Part shown: positions 35,549 to 44,828 of the stretch, piece by piece
Layout of the letters: every line of letters starts with the position of its first letter
Position numbering within the stretch: the stretch's first letter is position 1
Assembly (NCBI GenBank): GCA_004297765.1
Contig: SCTZ01000200.1
Span: 40,443-104,442, forward strand
Source: Chloroflexota bacterium
GTDB taxonomy: Bacteria > Chloroflexota > Dehalococcoidia > FW602-bin16
Length of the DNA stretch: 64,000 bases
Reading direction: 5' to 3'
Made by a program: the position numbers and the translations under genes
Notes under the pieces: generated by a model
What the model was told of the DNA's origin: nothing
Database searches by the model: none
Seen by the model: only the letters and a program-made list of their open reading frames with translations

Positions 35549-36901
35549 CTACACCTTGGGCAGATGGGTGAGAGCCTCCTTTACCTTGTCCTCAGGGTAG
35601 GCGTAATCCTCCAACTGACCACGCAGGTATGCGTCGTAGGCGCCGAGATCGAAATGCCCGTGCCCGCTGAGGTTGAATAGGATAGTGCGGGCCTCTCCGG
35701 ACTCCTTGGCTTTGTTGGCCTCGTCGATGGCGGCGGCGATGGCATGGGCTGACTCTGGCGCGGGCACGATGCCCTCTGACCTCGCAAAAGTGAGGGCAGA
35801 CTCGAAGACTTTCGTCTGGTGTACGGCGGTCGCCTCAATCAGTCCAAGGTTATACAGGTGGCTGACCAGTGGGGCCATGCCATGGTAGCGCAAGCCGCCG
35901 GCATGGATTCCAGGGGGCTCGAAGGTGTGACCAAGCGTGTGCATCTTCGCGATGGGGGCCATCCCGGCGGTATCCCCGTAGTCGAAGGCGTAGATGCCAC
36001 GGGTCATGCTGGGACAGGCTTCCGGCTCGACCGCGACGAACCGCGCGCTGCGTCCACCGCGGAGCTTCTCTCCGAGGAAGGGGAAGATCAGACCCGCGAA
36101 GTTGCTGCCGCCACCCACACAGCCGATGACTACGTCCGGGAAATCGGCGGTCTTGCTCATCTGCGTCATAGCTTCCTGGCCAATGATTGTCTGGTGCAGG
36201 AGAACGAAATCGAGGACGCTTCCCAGCAGGTATTTGGTGTCCTCACGCTGAACGCAATCTTCCACAGCCTCGCTAATGGCGAGTCCGAGGCTGCCTAGCG
36301 CGTTCGGGTTGGCTTTCAGGGCCGCCCGACCGGCATTGGTATCTTCGCTCGGGCTGGCGACCACTTGTGCGCCCCAGATCTCCATCAGAGAGCGGCGGTA
36401 GGGCTTCTGGTGATAGCTGACCTTCACCATATAGACTTTGCATTCGAGACCGAAGTAGTTGCAGGCCAGAGAGAGGGCGCTGCCCCATTGGCCAGCACCT
36501 GTCTCCGTGGTGATCCGTTTGACGCCCTCTTGTTGGCAGTAGTACGCCTGTGCGATGGCTGTGTTGGGTTTGTGGCTGCCCGCGGGGCTGGTGCCCTCGT
36601 ACTTGTAGTAGATCTTGGCGGGGGTATCAAGCACTTTCTCCAGCCTGTGGGCTCTGTATAAAGGCGTTGGACGCCACAGACGGTAGATGTCGAAGACGGG
36701 CTCCGGAATCGGGATGTAGCGCTCGGGGCTGACCAACTGCATGATCAGCGCCATGGGGAACAGCGGAGCCAAATCGGCCGGTCCGAGAGGCTGGCCTGTC
36801 TCCGGGTGCAGGACCGGTGGCGGCGGCTCCGGCAGGTCTGCCGCGATGTTATACCACGCCTGTGGCATCTCTAGCTCTGAAAGGACGATTTTGGTCTCCA
36901 A
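35549..36901 (-). CDS. trpB: tryptophan synthase beta-like protein, TrpB2 type
   Basis: 450 residues, longer than TrpB1 and typical of TrpB2. '[23 protein letters not shown]' contains the PLP Lys, '[15 protein letters not shown]' the catalytic Glu region, and '[16 protein letters not shown]' the phosphate-binding loop. TrpB2 condenses indole or a related nucleophile with serine, often without a stable TrpA partner; no trpA lies nearby, so it may work alone, for example in indole salvage. It converges on the J-domain gene with 18 bases between stops. A GGAGGGGAAGGAG stretch provides the SD. Confidence 0.9.
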   Translation of the reverse strand: METKIVLSELEMPQAWYNIAADLPEPPPPVLHPETGQPLGPADLAPLFPMALIMQLVSPERYIPIPEPVFDIYRLWRPTPLYRAHRLEKVLDTPAKIYYKYEGTSPAGSHKPNTAIAQAYYCQQEGVKRITTETGAGQWGSALSLACNYFGLECKVYMVKVSYHQKPYRRSLMEIWGAQVVASPSEDTNAGRAALKANPNALGSLGLAISEAVEDCVQREDTKYLLGSVLDFVLLHQTIIGQEAMTQMSKTADFPDVVIGCVGGGSNFAGLIFPFLGEKLRGGRSARFVAVEPEACPSMTRGIYAFDYGDTAGMAPIAKMHTLGHTFEPPGIHAGGLRYHGMAPLVSHLYNLGLIEATAVHQTKVFESALTFARSEGIVPAPESAHAIAAAIDEANKAKESGEARTILFNLSGHGHFDLGAYDAYLRGQLEDYAYPEDKVKEALTHLPKV

Positions 36902-36938
36902 ATTCTCCTTCCCCTCCTATGTACTACTGTACTACGCG

Positions 36939-36967
36939 TCGATAACGTACCCATTGAGATCGGTCAA
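36939..36967 (-). promoter_or_regulatory. promoter of trpB2
   Basis: On the minus strand: TTGACC, 17 bases, TATCGA, followed by the tandem repeat GTAGTACAGTAGTAC just downstream, a possible operator. The leader is too short for a leader peptide. Confidence 0.5.
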
Positions 36968-37365
36968 AAAGACAAGCCACACCGTTGACTCTTGCGTGCG
37001 ACGTGCGGCATTCTAACGTATTTGCCGAGAGGTGTAAACTGTAACTTGATCTGAAGGCAAATCCATGCTAGTGTTAATATCCAGGACTGGGGCAAGAGCG
37101 AGCACGCCAGTCCATATCCATCGCACCCATTGGTTCGGCCCAACGTAGGGCCCCACCGGTGCTGCGAACTGCGCCATGTAGCTCATCAGCACGCAACCCC
37201 AAGGTGGACATCCGCCGCGTTCAAGCCATCAGCGCTAGCTGTCCTTCACGACGGCGCCCATAACCATGCCATATCGCAGTATGGTGTACTCCTGCCATCG
37301 CGCTAGAAAGGAGATGACTGGCGCCCAAAAATAAGATAAATCATACCCTTTAACACTAATACCTT

Positions 37366-37458
37366 CGGATTGCCCAGACCGGGTCGGTTTGGGAAAACGA
37401 TCCGGTCCCGTGGCCGCGATCACCAGGTGCCCGATGGGGAAAGGGTGTGAGAGGGCAG
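37366..37458. repeat. hairpin-bearing intergenic repeat, copy 2
   Basis: GGATTGCCCAGACCGGGTCGGTTTGGGAAAACGATCCGGTCC...GGCCGCGATCACCAGGTGCCCGATGGGG resembles 25752-25840. The stem has one mismatch. The remaining part of the 36968-37533 gap, about 560 bases between trpB2 and the acyl-CoA dehydrogenase, shows no gene or clear signal to me. Confidence 0.6.
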
Positions 37459-37533
37459 CAAGAATCCAGCGTTTCATCGTCTCCTGGGTTGCGACGGCCC
37501 ACGAGCTTAACAAAAGAAGCGGAGGGAACAATC

Positions 37534-38682
37534 GTGGATCTTAGTTTGACGTCCGAACAGAAGATGATTCTACAGACCGCCAGCCGCCTTGCAACCGAGG
37601 TACTGGCACCGCGCGCAGCGGAACTGGACGCCAGTTGTGGCTTCCCGCGGGAAGGGCTGCAAAGGCTAGCTGAGGCCGGACTGATGGGGATCCTGATCCC
37701 ACCAGCGCTTGGCGGCGGAGGTGGGGACACGCTGTCTTTCGTGCTGGCTACCGAGGAACTCGCTAAGGCCTGCGGGTCCACGGCCCTATCCTATGTCACG
37801 CAAATCGCCTCCGAATTCACCATCCTGGTCGGTGGGACAGCGGAGCAGAAAGCTCGGTATCTGCCGGCTATGTGCAGCGGCGAGAAACTAGGTCTGCTTG
37901 CTGCAACAGAGCCCAACTCCGGCTCCAACTCCATGGTCATGGAAGCGTTCGCCGAGCGCCAGAACGATCACTATGTCCTGAACGGTACCAAGAACTTCAT
38001 CACCAACGGTGGAGAAGCGGCGGTCAACTTGGTCGTCGTGCGCACGAACAAGGCTCCGGGTCCGCAGAGCCTGTCGCTGTTCATCGTGGACCGGGATACG
38101 CCCGGCTTCACCATCGGCAAGAGAGATGTTCGCATGGGCTTTAACGGCGTATCGAGCAGCGAGCTCATTTTTCAGAACTGCAAGGTTCCGGCCGACAACC
38201 TGATCGGTCAGGAGGGTGCGGGGGCTATGACGGTGATGGCCGCGGGCGGACTCTCCACCCTGGGCGCGGCTGCAATATCGATCGGTCTGGCCCAAGCTGC
38301 CCTATCGGCCAGCGTCAATTGGGCCAAAGAGAGGGTCATTGCGGGCCAGCCCATCGGCGCCTATCAGGGTATCCAGTTTCTGATCACGGAGATGAGCGCA
38401 AGCGTCGCGGCGGCGCGTGCCCTGTTGTACTCGGCAGTCTACACGCGCGACACTTCCCCGCCTGGTCTGTCCGTGGCTTCGTTCCAGGCCAAGCTGTTCG
38501 CTTCCGAGATGGCGGTGGACGTGACGAACAAGGCCCTCCAGATTCACGGCGGACACGGTTACTCTAGGGAGCTTCCGCTGGAGCGCTACTTCCGCGACGC
38601 TCGCGGCGTGACGCTGCACTTCTCGCCTACCGAGCCTCTCAAGGAGCTGTTGGGCAAGGTCACACTGGGGCTTTTCCCGTAA
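37534..38682 (+). CDS. acyl-CoA dehydrogenase family protein lacking the usual YEGT motif
   Basis: A 382-residue FAD enzyme of the short-chain acyl-CoA dehydrogenase fold. I chose GTG 37534 because GGAGGG lies 7 nt upstream and the product begins 'VDLSLTSEQKMILQTASRLATEVLAPRA'; the track start adds 29 unlikely residues. 'AATEPNSGSNSMVMEAFAER' and 'YVLNGTKNFITNGGEA' are FAD- and substrate-site blocks, and 'IHGGHGYSRELPLERYFRDAR' is canonical. After that, family members usually have IYEGTSEIQ with the catalytic Glu, whereas this protein reads 'GVTLHFSPTEPLKELLG', with Phe at that position. The base may lie elsewhere or the chemistry may differ. No electron-transfer flavoprotein gene is adjacent. 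Confidence 0.85.
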   Translation: MDLSLTSEQKMILQTASRLATEVLAPRAAELDASCGFPREGLQRLAEAGLMGILIPPALGGGGGDTLSFVLATEELAKACGSTALSYVTQIASEFTILVGGTAEQKARYLPAMCSGEKLGLLAATEPNSGSNSMVMEAFAERQNDHYVLNGTKNFITNGGEAAVNLVVVRTNKAPGPQSLSLFIVDRDTPGFTIGKRDVRMGFNGVSSSELIFQNCKVPADNLIGQEGAGAMTVMAAGGLSTLGAAAISIGLAQAALSASVNWAKERVIAGQPIGAYQGIQFLITEMSASVAAARALLYSAVYTRDTSPPGLSVASFQAKLFASEMAVDVTNKALQIHGGHGYSRELPLERYFRDARGVTLHFSPTEPLKELLGKVTLGLFP

Positions 38683-38755
38683 GAGCATATTACTGCAAAC
38701 GGCGCTAGTGAAGCTTCGACAAGGGACAAAAATGGTCCTCCTAGAGACCTGATCT

Positions 38756-38803
38756 GGTCGCAGGGACGTAATTGCAGCGCCCCTGCGACCGGTTTGTTTC
38801 TTG
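38756..38803 (+). terminator. intrinsic terminator of the acyl-CoA dehydrogenase gene
   Basis: GGTCGCAGGG pairs with CCCTGCGACC across a 15-nt loop, followed by GGTTTGTTTCTT. Confidence 0.7.
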
Positions 38804-38861
38804 CTTCGAAGGCATCATCCGATAACCAGGTCTAGCGATTAACCAGTCCGGCCAAGAGCCG

Positions 38862-39989
38862 CTAGCGTTGGAAAGCCAGCACAATCTCCCTGGCAACTTC
38901 AGGCTCTGGCTCAGTTCGTGCGGCCGTCTCCAGGGCCATTCGAGCCGAGGCGCCACCGAGCTGGCCGAGGGCCCACGCGGCATGGCTCCGAACGACCGGA
39001 TCAGGATCGTCCAGAACCTCGCGGAGAACAGGAACGGCCGCTCGATCCCCCAGATTTCCTAGGGCCACGGCAGCGTTCCTCAGTAATCCCTGCCGCCGCG
39101 CCCTAAGCACCGGGGATTCGGCGAAGCGTTCCAGGAATCCATCCTCCCGCAGTCGCAGCAGATCGGGCAGCGAAGGCAAAAGGGCTGCGTCGCTGCTCGG
39201 GCGAAGCTCGGGCCAGAGCGCCGCTCGAGACTTGCGATTGTGTGGGCAATACGCCTGGCAGGCGTCACAGCCGAAGATGCGCGTGCCCATGAGAGGGCGG
39301 AGCTCCAGTGGAATCGATCCCCTGAGCTCGATGGTGAGGAAAGAGATACAGCGCCGAGAATCAACTACGTAGGGCTCGCTGAGCGCACCCGTTGGGCAAC
39401 TCCTGAGACAGGCATCGCATCTCCCGCAGTCGCTCGGGGTCGGCGCATCGGGCTCCAGGTGCAGGCTAGTTACTATCTCCGCGAGGAAAACGAATGAGCC
39501 ACGTCCCGGCACGATGATCGAGCAGTTCTGGCCATACCAGCCTACTCCGGCTCCGTGAGCAAAGCCACGGTCCAGCAGGCGGCCGGAGTCGCTGGTGAGT
39601 TGGGCGCGCGGCTCCGCTTCATGCTCACGAATAAGTTGGAGGAGGGGTCTCGCATGGTGCTTCACGACCTGGTGGTAGTCATCTCCCCCGGCGTAGCGCG
39701 ATATCTGACCCCGTAGACCAAGCGCAGGAATCTCAAGCGAGGCACCGCCCTGACCGTATGCGACAGCAAGCGAGACAACGGAGCGTGCCTGGGGCCAGGA
39801 TTCCCGCGGCCGACACGATTTCCGGACCCGCTCCAGATCGAACCAGGGTAGACCGGACAGAAGGCCAGCCTGGACACGAGCCTCGACGATCGGCTCGAGC
39901 CAGGATAGCGGCTCGGTCGTGGTGATACCCACCGAGACGAACCCAAGCTCTAGCGCTAGCTCTTTGATCTCTTGTTCCAGGGATCCCAT
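38862..39989 (-). CDS. queG: epoxyqueuosine reductase
   Basis: Reduces epoxyqueuosine to queuosine in tRNA using cobalamin and two [4Fe-4S] clusters. About 375 residues when started at ATG 39989 ('MGSLEQEIKELALELGFVSVGI'), with GGGAG a short way upstream; the track start adds 16 residues. 'DSGRLLDRGFAHGAGVGWYGQNCSII' is the cobalamin-region signature. 'CGRCDACLRSCPTGAL...DSRRCISFLTIE' and 'FGCDACQAYCPHNRKS' supply the cluster Cys. The C-terminus has HEAT-like repeats ('AAVALGNLGDRAAVPVLREVLDDPDPVVRSHAAWALGQLG'), as in known QueG. Confidence 0.92.
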   Translation of the reverse strand: MGSLEQEIKELALELGFVSVGITTTEPLSWLEPIVEARVQAGLLSGLPWFDLERVRKSCRPRESWPQARSVVSLAVAYGQGGASLEIPALGLRGQISRYAGGDDYHQVVKHHARPLLQLIREHEAEPRAQLTSDSGRLLDRGFAHGAGVGWYGQNCSIIVPGRGSFVFLAEIVTSLHLEPDAPTPSDCGRCDACLRSCPTGALSEPYVVDSRRCISFLTIELRGSIPLELRPLMGTRIFGCDACQAYCPHNRKSRAALWPELRPSSDAALLPSLPDLLRLREDGFLERFAESPVLRARRQGLLRNAAVALGNLGDRAAVPVLREVLDDPDPVVRSHAAWALGQLGGASARMALETAARTEPEPEVAREIVLAFQR

Positions 39990-40142
39990 TTCATCCACTC
40001 CCACCGAAGTGTGCCACGAGCAACAGGACTCTGTCAAAGCGAATCGGGGTTCTCACTATTCAGGAGCTTGCCATGGGCGATGGGCTTCAACGCTCGCGAG
40101 GATAATCACATTGCTGAGGTATTACCGCGCTCCCGTAACAAA

Positions 40143-40171
40143 ACCGGGGCACCCGCGCTGGGTGCCCCGGT
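40143..40171 (-). terminator. intrinsic terminator of the cytochrome/molybdoenzyme operon
   Basis: A perfect 12-bp stem ACCGGGGCACCC/GGGTGCCCCGGT with a 5-nt loop. On the minus strand it is followed by TTTGTT, and it lies 29 bases after the last cytochrome gene. Confidence 0.8.
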
Positions 40172-40199
40172 CTACGTGCTGCGTATGGCGGGTGGATCG

Positions 40200-41597
40200 T
40201 TACTGAGCTTTGCTCTTCAGGTAGTCCAGGATCGCCTTGATGTCGTCATCCGACAGAGGTCCACCCTTGGCCTTGCCCAGAGCCGGCATGCCGCCTTTAC
40301 CATCGGCCGTGGCCTTGACCAGAGCGTCCATTTGACGGTCTGCGAAGAAGGACTTGCTCTCCATACGCGCAGTCGGCACCTGCGCTCCGGTGGGACCATG
40401 ACAGGCCGCACAGCGTTGCGCGTACAGGTCTGCCCCCGGCCCGACGGGCGGGGCAGCAGCGCCGCTCTGCTGTTGAAGGTAGCTCAGGACGCCCTCGATT
40501 TCTGCGCGGGTCAGCCGACCGCCATTGTCCTTGCCAAAGGCCGGCATGCCTTCCTTGCCCTGATCGACCGAGAAGTAGAGCAGTGGCACCGAGCGGGCGT
40601 TCCAGAACTCTGGCGACTGCAGGCTCACACTGGGGATCTTGTCACCCTGCTGCCCGTGGCAGGTCAGGCAGTTTCGATCGTACACCGCGGAGGGATCGGG
40701 CTTGTTAGCTCCTACCGCTTCGGTCTTCAGATAGCCCAGGATAGAACGTATCTGCTCATCGGTGAGAGAGCCACCGCGACCCGAGCCGTAGCCCGGCATG
40801 ACACCGCGCCCCTCTGAGATGGCTTTGGCAACCGCCGTATCCCCCAGCTTGTCCAGGAACTCCTGGGAGTGCAGGTTCGCCTTTTGGACGTTGTCCCCTT
40901 TTGGCCCATGGCAGGCCGAGCAGACACGCAGGTAGTAGACGCGACCGTCCCCCAGATATCCGGCCGAGGCGGGGGCTGGAGGTGGCGGTGGCGTGGCGGG
41001 AATGCTACTGGCATGACACTTATTGCACGAGTCCGTCACCGCGTGACAAGCCTGGCAGTTCTGCATCTTAGGGCGGTTCGTTTGCGGAACAGCGTTGTCG
41101 TGCGCTATGTCGGAGTGGCACAAGGTGCACGTTGCACCGCGCTGCAAATGCTTCTGATGCGTGATATCGATGGTGAGGAAGTTATACTTGAACCCCGCTG
41201 TGCCATTCGTCTGAGTGATGTTCTCGTGGCAGCGTACGCAATTGCCCGACACACGCTCAGGCTCTGCCATGAATCCGTTCAGGTAGCCCTCGAAAACCAA
41301 CTGCCCGGGCTTGGCGTGACAGTCGACGCAGGTTACTTTGTCAAAACCGGGATGAACCACCGATTTGACGCCTACGTCGGTCGTATCCCCTACCTGGTGG
41401 CAGGAGAGACAGAACTGGGAACTGCTGGTGGTGAAATTCGCCAATGCACCGATGGGCAAAATGGCCATCGGCAGCACAAACATGGCGACGAAGAACCAGC
41501 CCCAGCGGGGCACGGAACGTAGCCGGTCGATCAGTCCGATCGGCAGACCAGGCACGCGCTGGCGCTCAGGCAATGACATATTCTCAGGCAGTTTCAT
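40200..41597 (-). CDS. nine-haem cytochrome c: NapC/NirT-like part plus three cytochrome c domains
   Basis: 465 residues. One N-terminal membrane anchor ('GWFFVAMFVLPMAILPIGALANF') is followed by six CXXCH motifs (CLSCH, CVDCH, CVRCH, CTLCH, CQACH, CNKCH) in a NapC/NrfH-like arrangement. After a Pro-rich linker come three class I cytochrome c domains with CSACH, CLTCH and CAACH, each with a distal 'MP(A/G)(F/L/Y)G' Met ligand motif. It could take electrons from quinol or the NrfD subunit and pass them through a wire of monohaem domains, or the reverse. It is the last gene of the molybdoenzyme operon, 20 bases after the catalytic subunit and followed by a terminator. The fusion of these two cytochrome types is unusual. 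Confidence 0.85.
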   Translation of the reverse strand: MKLPENMSLPERQRVPGLPIGLIDRLRSVPRWGWFFVAMFVLPMAILPIGALANFTTSSSQFCLSCHQVGDTTDVGVKSVVHPGFDKVTCVDCHAKPGQLVFEGYLNGFMAEPERVSGNCVRCHENITQTNGTAGFKYNFLTIDITHQKHLQRGATCTLCHSDIAHDNAVPQTNRPKMQNCQACHAVTDSCNKCHASSIPATPPPPPAPASAGYLGDGRVYYLRVCSACHGPKGDNVQKANLHSQEFLDKLGDTAVAKAISEGRGVMPGYGSGRGGSLTDEQIRSILGYLKTEAVGANKPDPSAVYDRNCLTCHGQQGDKIPSVSLQSPEFWNARSVPLLYFSVDQGKEGMPAFGKDNGGRLTRAEIEGVLSYLQQQSGAAAPPVGPGADLYAQRCAACHGPTGAQVPTARMESKSFFADRQMDALVKATADGKGGMPALGKAKGGPLSDDDIKAILDYLKSKAQ

Positions 41598-41617
41598 AGC
41601 TTGCTCCTACCAGCGCC

Positions 41618-43900
41618 TCAGACCTTCTTGAGGGTGACTTTGGTATCCAACCAGGCCTGGCCGCCGCCCGCAGGGTCTATTAGCTCAGGGATCAGGTGGT
41701 AAGGATGCACCCCTTTGCCCTTCTTCTCCCACCACAGGAACTGCGTATCGGTGTCGCTACTCTTGAAACGCACGGACTGGGCGATCCGCCCGGATTCCCA
41801 ATGACCAACGCAAGCGCCCATTGCCACGACTTTGGGGTTGATTCCCTCCGTAACCCAGACCTTAGTGACGATCGTGCCGGCCTTCGAGTTGACGGCTACC
41901 CTATCACCACGATGGAGACCATGCTCCCTGGCGGTCTCGGGATGAATCCACAAGGGGTTGTCGTGGACGATCTCTGCCAGCCACTTGCACGCGGCTGTTC
42001 GCCCGTAAGTATGCACGTTGAACTGGAAGGTGAGCAGAGTCAACTCCTCTTTGCCCGCTTCTTCTTGCGTTGGTATGGGCTCGTAGGCGGGCAGTTGGGA
42101 GAAGCCACGCGCCGACAGCCGTGTGGAGTTGACCTCGTACTTTCCAGACGGGGTCGCGAATCCCGCGACTTCGTACGCTTTGTAGACGGGCTTCGCTTTG
42201 GTATCGTACCAGACGCCGTTGGCCTTCAAGTAGTCCAGTCCACCGGCCTGGCTAAGCCCCTCGATCTTCGCGACAACAGAACCAATGTAGCTTTCCATGT
42301 TCGGGAACTGGAAGTAGGTCTCCATCCCACCTCCTATCCGCTTCGCCAACTCGATGGCTATATCGGCGAAGGGGAGGCTCTCGCCCAACGGGCGGGACAG
42401 CGGCTGCATGATGCTTACAAAGGGCACCATGTCCCAGGCAGGCACCGACTGGACATCCCAGCTCTCGATGTAGCTGGCCACCGGCAGGACCAGATCGGCC
42501 AGCGCGGCGCTCTCCGTCATATACATGTCGGCGACGACCGAATACGGTATCAGCGTTTCGTCCTTCAGAATGGCTGTGCTGACGCCGGAATCCGGATTGA
42601 CATAAGCCGGGTTCGCCATGAACGTCATCAGGGCTGATATCTTCTGCTGACCCGAGCGCACAGCCGCAAACAACTGCCCGGGACTGCATGAGGCGCAATG
42701 AAGCGATGGGCTGGCCTCGGCCGCAGGGGGGGCCGGCGGTCGTGGCTCTGGCTCGCTGAGTCCGTAGACGCGTGGAAGACAGTAGCCGCCCGGCACGTCC
42801 ACGTTACCCGTGAGGACGTTCAACAAGGCGATGGCACGTTCACTCTGGGTCCCGTTCACATGCATGCTGACGCCATCTCCGGACATCGCCACGGCCGGAC
42901 GGATCGTTCCGAAGCTCACGGCCAGACGCTCGATGTCCGCGGCGGAGATACCGCTGGTCTCGGCCGCCATGTCTGGCGTGTACGTCGCGAGGTACTCGGC
43001 AAGACGGCTCAGTGGATAGTTGGTCCAACTCTCGACGAACGCAGTGTCGTACAGCCCGCGCTGGACGATAACGTTGGCCATGGCCAGGGCTACGATCGCG
43101 TCTGTCCCCGGGTTGATGGGAAACCACTCGTCGCTCTTGGCCGCGGTGTTCGAGAGACGCGGATCAAAGGTCACCATGAGCGCACCGTTGATGCGCGCGT
43201 CGATCAGCCGTTGGATCAGCGGCAAGTAGCTGGTATGGGCATCGTAGGGGTTGGACCCGAAGTTCAGTATCAGCTTGGTGCGCGAGAGATCGTAGACCTC
43301 CATCGCTGCACCCCAGGAGGACTCCTGCGCCGTCCATTTGTTGGCTAGCTGAAGGGCGCGCTCCTCCACGATGGAATTGGTGCCAAAGGCCCGGGCAAAG
43401 CGACTAGCCACTCCACCGGTGCCTTCCAGAATTCCCGCAGCAAAGACAAATTCGTCCCGCCGACCGCTGTCGCGGATTAGGCGGAGCTTGCTGGCAACCT
43501 CTGCGTAGGCTTCTTCCCAACTGATCCGCTTGAATTGGCCCGATCCGCGGGGCCCGGTGCGCCTCATGGGATAGACGAGGCGGTCGGGGTTGGTCAGATG
43601 GTTTATACCCGCCTGTCCGCGAGCGCAGAGTTTGCCTCGGCTGTTGGGATCTTTGGGATTGCCCTCGATTTTGACCAGTGCTCCATCCTCGATGAAGCCA
43701 AGGATGCCACAGCGCGCCTGGCATTGCAGACAGGTGCTGGGGATAGTAACGCGCGGGAGACCGGTCGTCCTGTTCACAGTGCGACCGCCCTTGCTGAGTT
43801 CCTGCGCACGACTCACCCCAACCACCCCGCCTGCCAGGGTAGAGACACCCGCGACTGCAGCGCTTGCTTTCAGGAAGCTTCTGCGCGATAGTTTCGGCAT
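41618..43900 (-). CDS. molybdopterin oxidoreductase catalytic subunit, Tat-exported
   Basis: 760 residues of the DMSO reductase superfamily, close to PsrA/PhsA-type enzymes. The Tat signal is 'SRRSFLKASAAVAGVSTLAGG'. The [4Fe-4S] ligands are 'CLQCQARC...KLCARGQAG'. Molybdopterin-binding blocks follow ('LILNFGSNPYDAHTSYLPLIQ', 'MVTFDPRLSNTAAKSDEWFPINPGTDAIVALAM', 'ESAALADLVLPVASYIESWD'), and the C-terminal dinucleotide-binding domain has 'LWIHPETAREHGLHRGDRVAVNSKAGTI'. At the usual Mo-ligand position, after 'FGTNSIVEERALQLANKW', I see no Cys, Ser or Asp. It acts outside the membrane with the NrfD and ferredoxin subunits. The substrate is unknown. Confidence 0.88.
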   Translation of the reverse strand: MPKLSRRSFLKASAAVAGVSTLAGGVVGVSRAQELSKGGRTVNRTTGLPRVTIPSTCLQCQARCGILGFIEDGALVKIEGNPKDPNSRGKLCARGQAGINHLTNPDRLVYPMRRTGPRGSGQFKRISWEEAYAEVASKLRLIRDSGRRDEFVFAAGILEGTGGVASRFARAFGTNSIVEERALQLANKWTAQESSWGAAMEVYDLSRTKLILNFGSNPYDAHTSYLPLIQRLIDARINGALMVTFDPRLSNTAAKSDEWFPINPGTDAIVALAMANVIVQRGLYDTAFVESWTNYPLSRLAEYLATYTPDMAAETSGISAADIERLAVSFGTIRPAVAMSGDGVSMHVNGTQSERAIALLNVLTGNVDVPGGYCLPRVYGLSEPEPRPPAPPAAEASPSLHCASCSPGQLFAAVRSGQQKISALMTFMANPAYVNPDSGVSTAILKDETLIPYSVVADMYMTESAALADLVLPVASYIESWDVQSVPAWDMVPFVSIMQPLSRPLGESLPFADIAIELAKRIGGGMETYFQFPNMESYIGSVVAKIEGLSQAGGLDYLKANGVWYDTKAKPVYKAYEVAGFATPSGKYEVNSTRLSARGFSQLPAYEPIPTQEEAGKEELTLLTFQFNVHTYGRTAACKWLAEIVHDNPLWIHPETAREHGLHRGDRVAVNSKAGTIVTKVWVTEGINPKVVAMGACVGHWESGRIAQSVRFKSSDTDTQFLWWEKKGKGVHPYHLIPELIDPAGGGQAWLDTKVTLKKV

Positions 43901-43918
43901 TTTCAGTACTCCGATGGC

Positions 43919-44827
43919 TCAGCTGAGCGGCACGCTTTGCCCGCCAATCACCATCACGTAGCGCATTGCCAGCACTCCGATGACCGCGAAGAAGCAGGCC
44001 ACGGAGACCGGGAGAACACGCCGTGCGGTAGCAGGCACCATCAACAGAATGACCGGGATGACAGATCCCAGTATCAGCTCGACTCCTACGAAATACGGCG
44101 CAAACTCGCCCACTAGGATCAACCGAGCAGCTTCGTGCGCTTCCTGGTCGGCAGTTAGAAGCACCGCGATGTCAGAGAAAACCAGGAAGAGATCGAACAG
44201 AATGGTCGCGGACAGCATCTTGCCAAGGTCCGACACGAGGCTCATGTTGACCTGCTTCTCCTTTGCGAAGAAGCGGCTATACACCATCACCACCAGGACC
44301 ATCAGCGCGATACCGGAAACCATGGCTGAGACGAGGAAGTAGGTCGGCATGAGAGCCGTGTTCCACAAAGCACGCGCTTTACCCAGCGCTAGGATAAAGC
44401 CGGTGTAACCGTGCACCGAGATTGCCAGGGGAATGCCGATCAGACCAAATATCTTGGTAAGCTTGGCACGGCCCGTGTACATGAAGAAGCCGTAGATGAG
44501 ACAGTTTACCGGATAGAGCGATAGGAGGAAGCTCCCGTAGGTGATCGGTGACGTGGCATTAAGGTACGGAAAGAGGTGCCAGAACCGTAGCGGCTGTGAA
44601 AGGTCCGCGATCAGGTTCATCGGCGCCATAGCCAGGAGAAGAATGGCCATCACGACCCCGATCTTCCCCACCGGCTTGAACTTGGCCATGCCAAAGCCGT
44701 ATGCCAGAGTCGAAAGTATGAACGAGCCCGCGCTCATTCCGGTCATGTAGAAATAGATCGCGATCGGTACCCCGAGCGGGCGTTCGTGGAACACGTTGGC
44801 AACGATCTGTACCGCTCCCTCTTCCAC
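43919..44827 (-). CDS. NrfD/PsrC-type membrane subunit
   Basis: 302 residues with about eight hydrophobic helices and no haem motif. 'PLGVPIAIYFYMTGMSAGSFILSTLAYGFG' is the family opening, and 'APMNLIADLSQPLRFWHLFPYLNATSPITYGSFLLSLYPVNCL' contains the conserved quinol-site residues of PsrC/NrfD proteins. It exchanges electrons with the quinone pool and anchors the ferredoxin and molybdenum subunits. GTG 44827 follows the ferredoxin stop after one base; the molybdoenzyme starts 18 bases after it. The order FeS-NrfD-Mo-cytochrome recalls Psr and alternative complex III relatives. Confidence 0.88.
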   Translation of the reverse strand: MEEGAVQIVANVFHERPLGVPIAIYFYMTGMSAGSFILSTLAYGFGMAKFKPVGKIGVVMAILLLAMAPMNLIADLSQPLRFWHLFPYLNATSPITYGSFLLSLYPVNCLIYGFFMYTGRAKLTKIFGLIGIPLAISVHGYTGFILALGKARALWNTALMPTYFLVSAMVSGIALMVLVVMVYSRFFAKEKQVNMSLVSDLGKMLSATILFDLFLVFSDIAVLLTADQEAHEAARLILVGEFAPYFVGVELILGSVIPVILLMVPATARRVLPVSVACFFAVIGVLAMRYVMVIGGQSVPLS

Positions 44828-44828
44828 G

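Noticed and set aside
37447-37533. N-terminal extension of the acyl-CoA dehydrogenase in the ORF track
   Set aside because: GTG 37534 has a well-spaced GGAGGG and gives the normal family start; part of the extension overlaps an intergenic repeat.
41696-42637. 313-aa plus-strand ORF opposite the molybdoenzyme
   Set aside because: No recognisable motif and no ribosome-binding site; a codon-bias shadow of the minus-strand gene.
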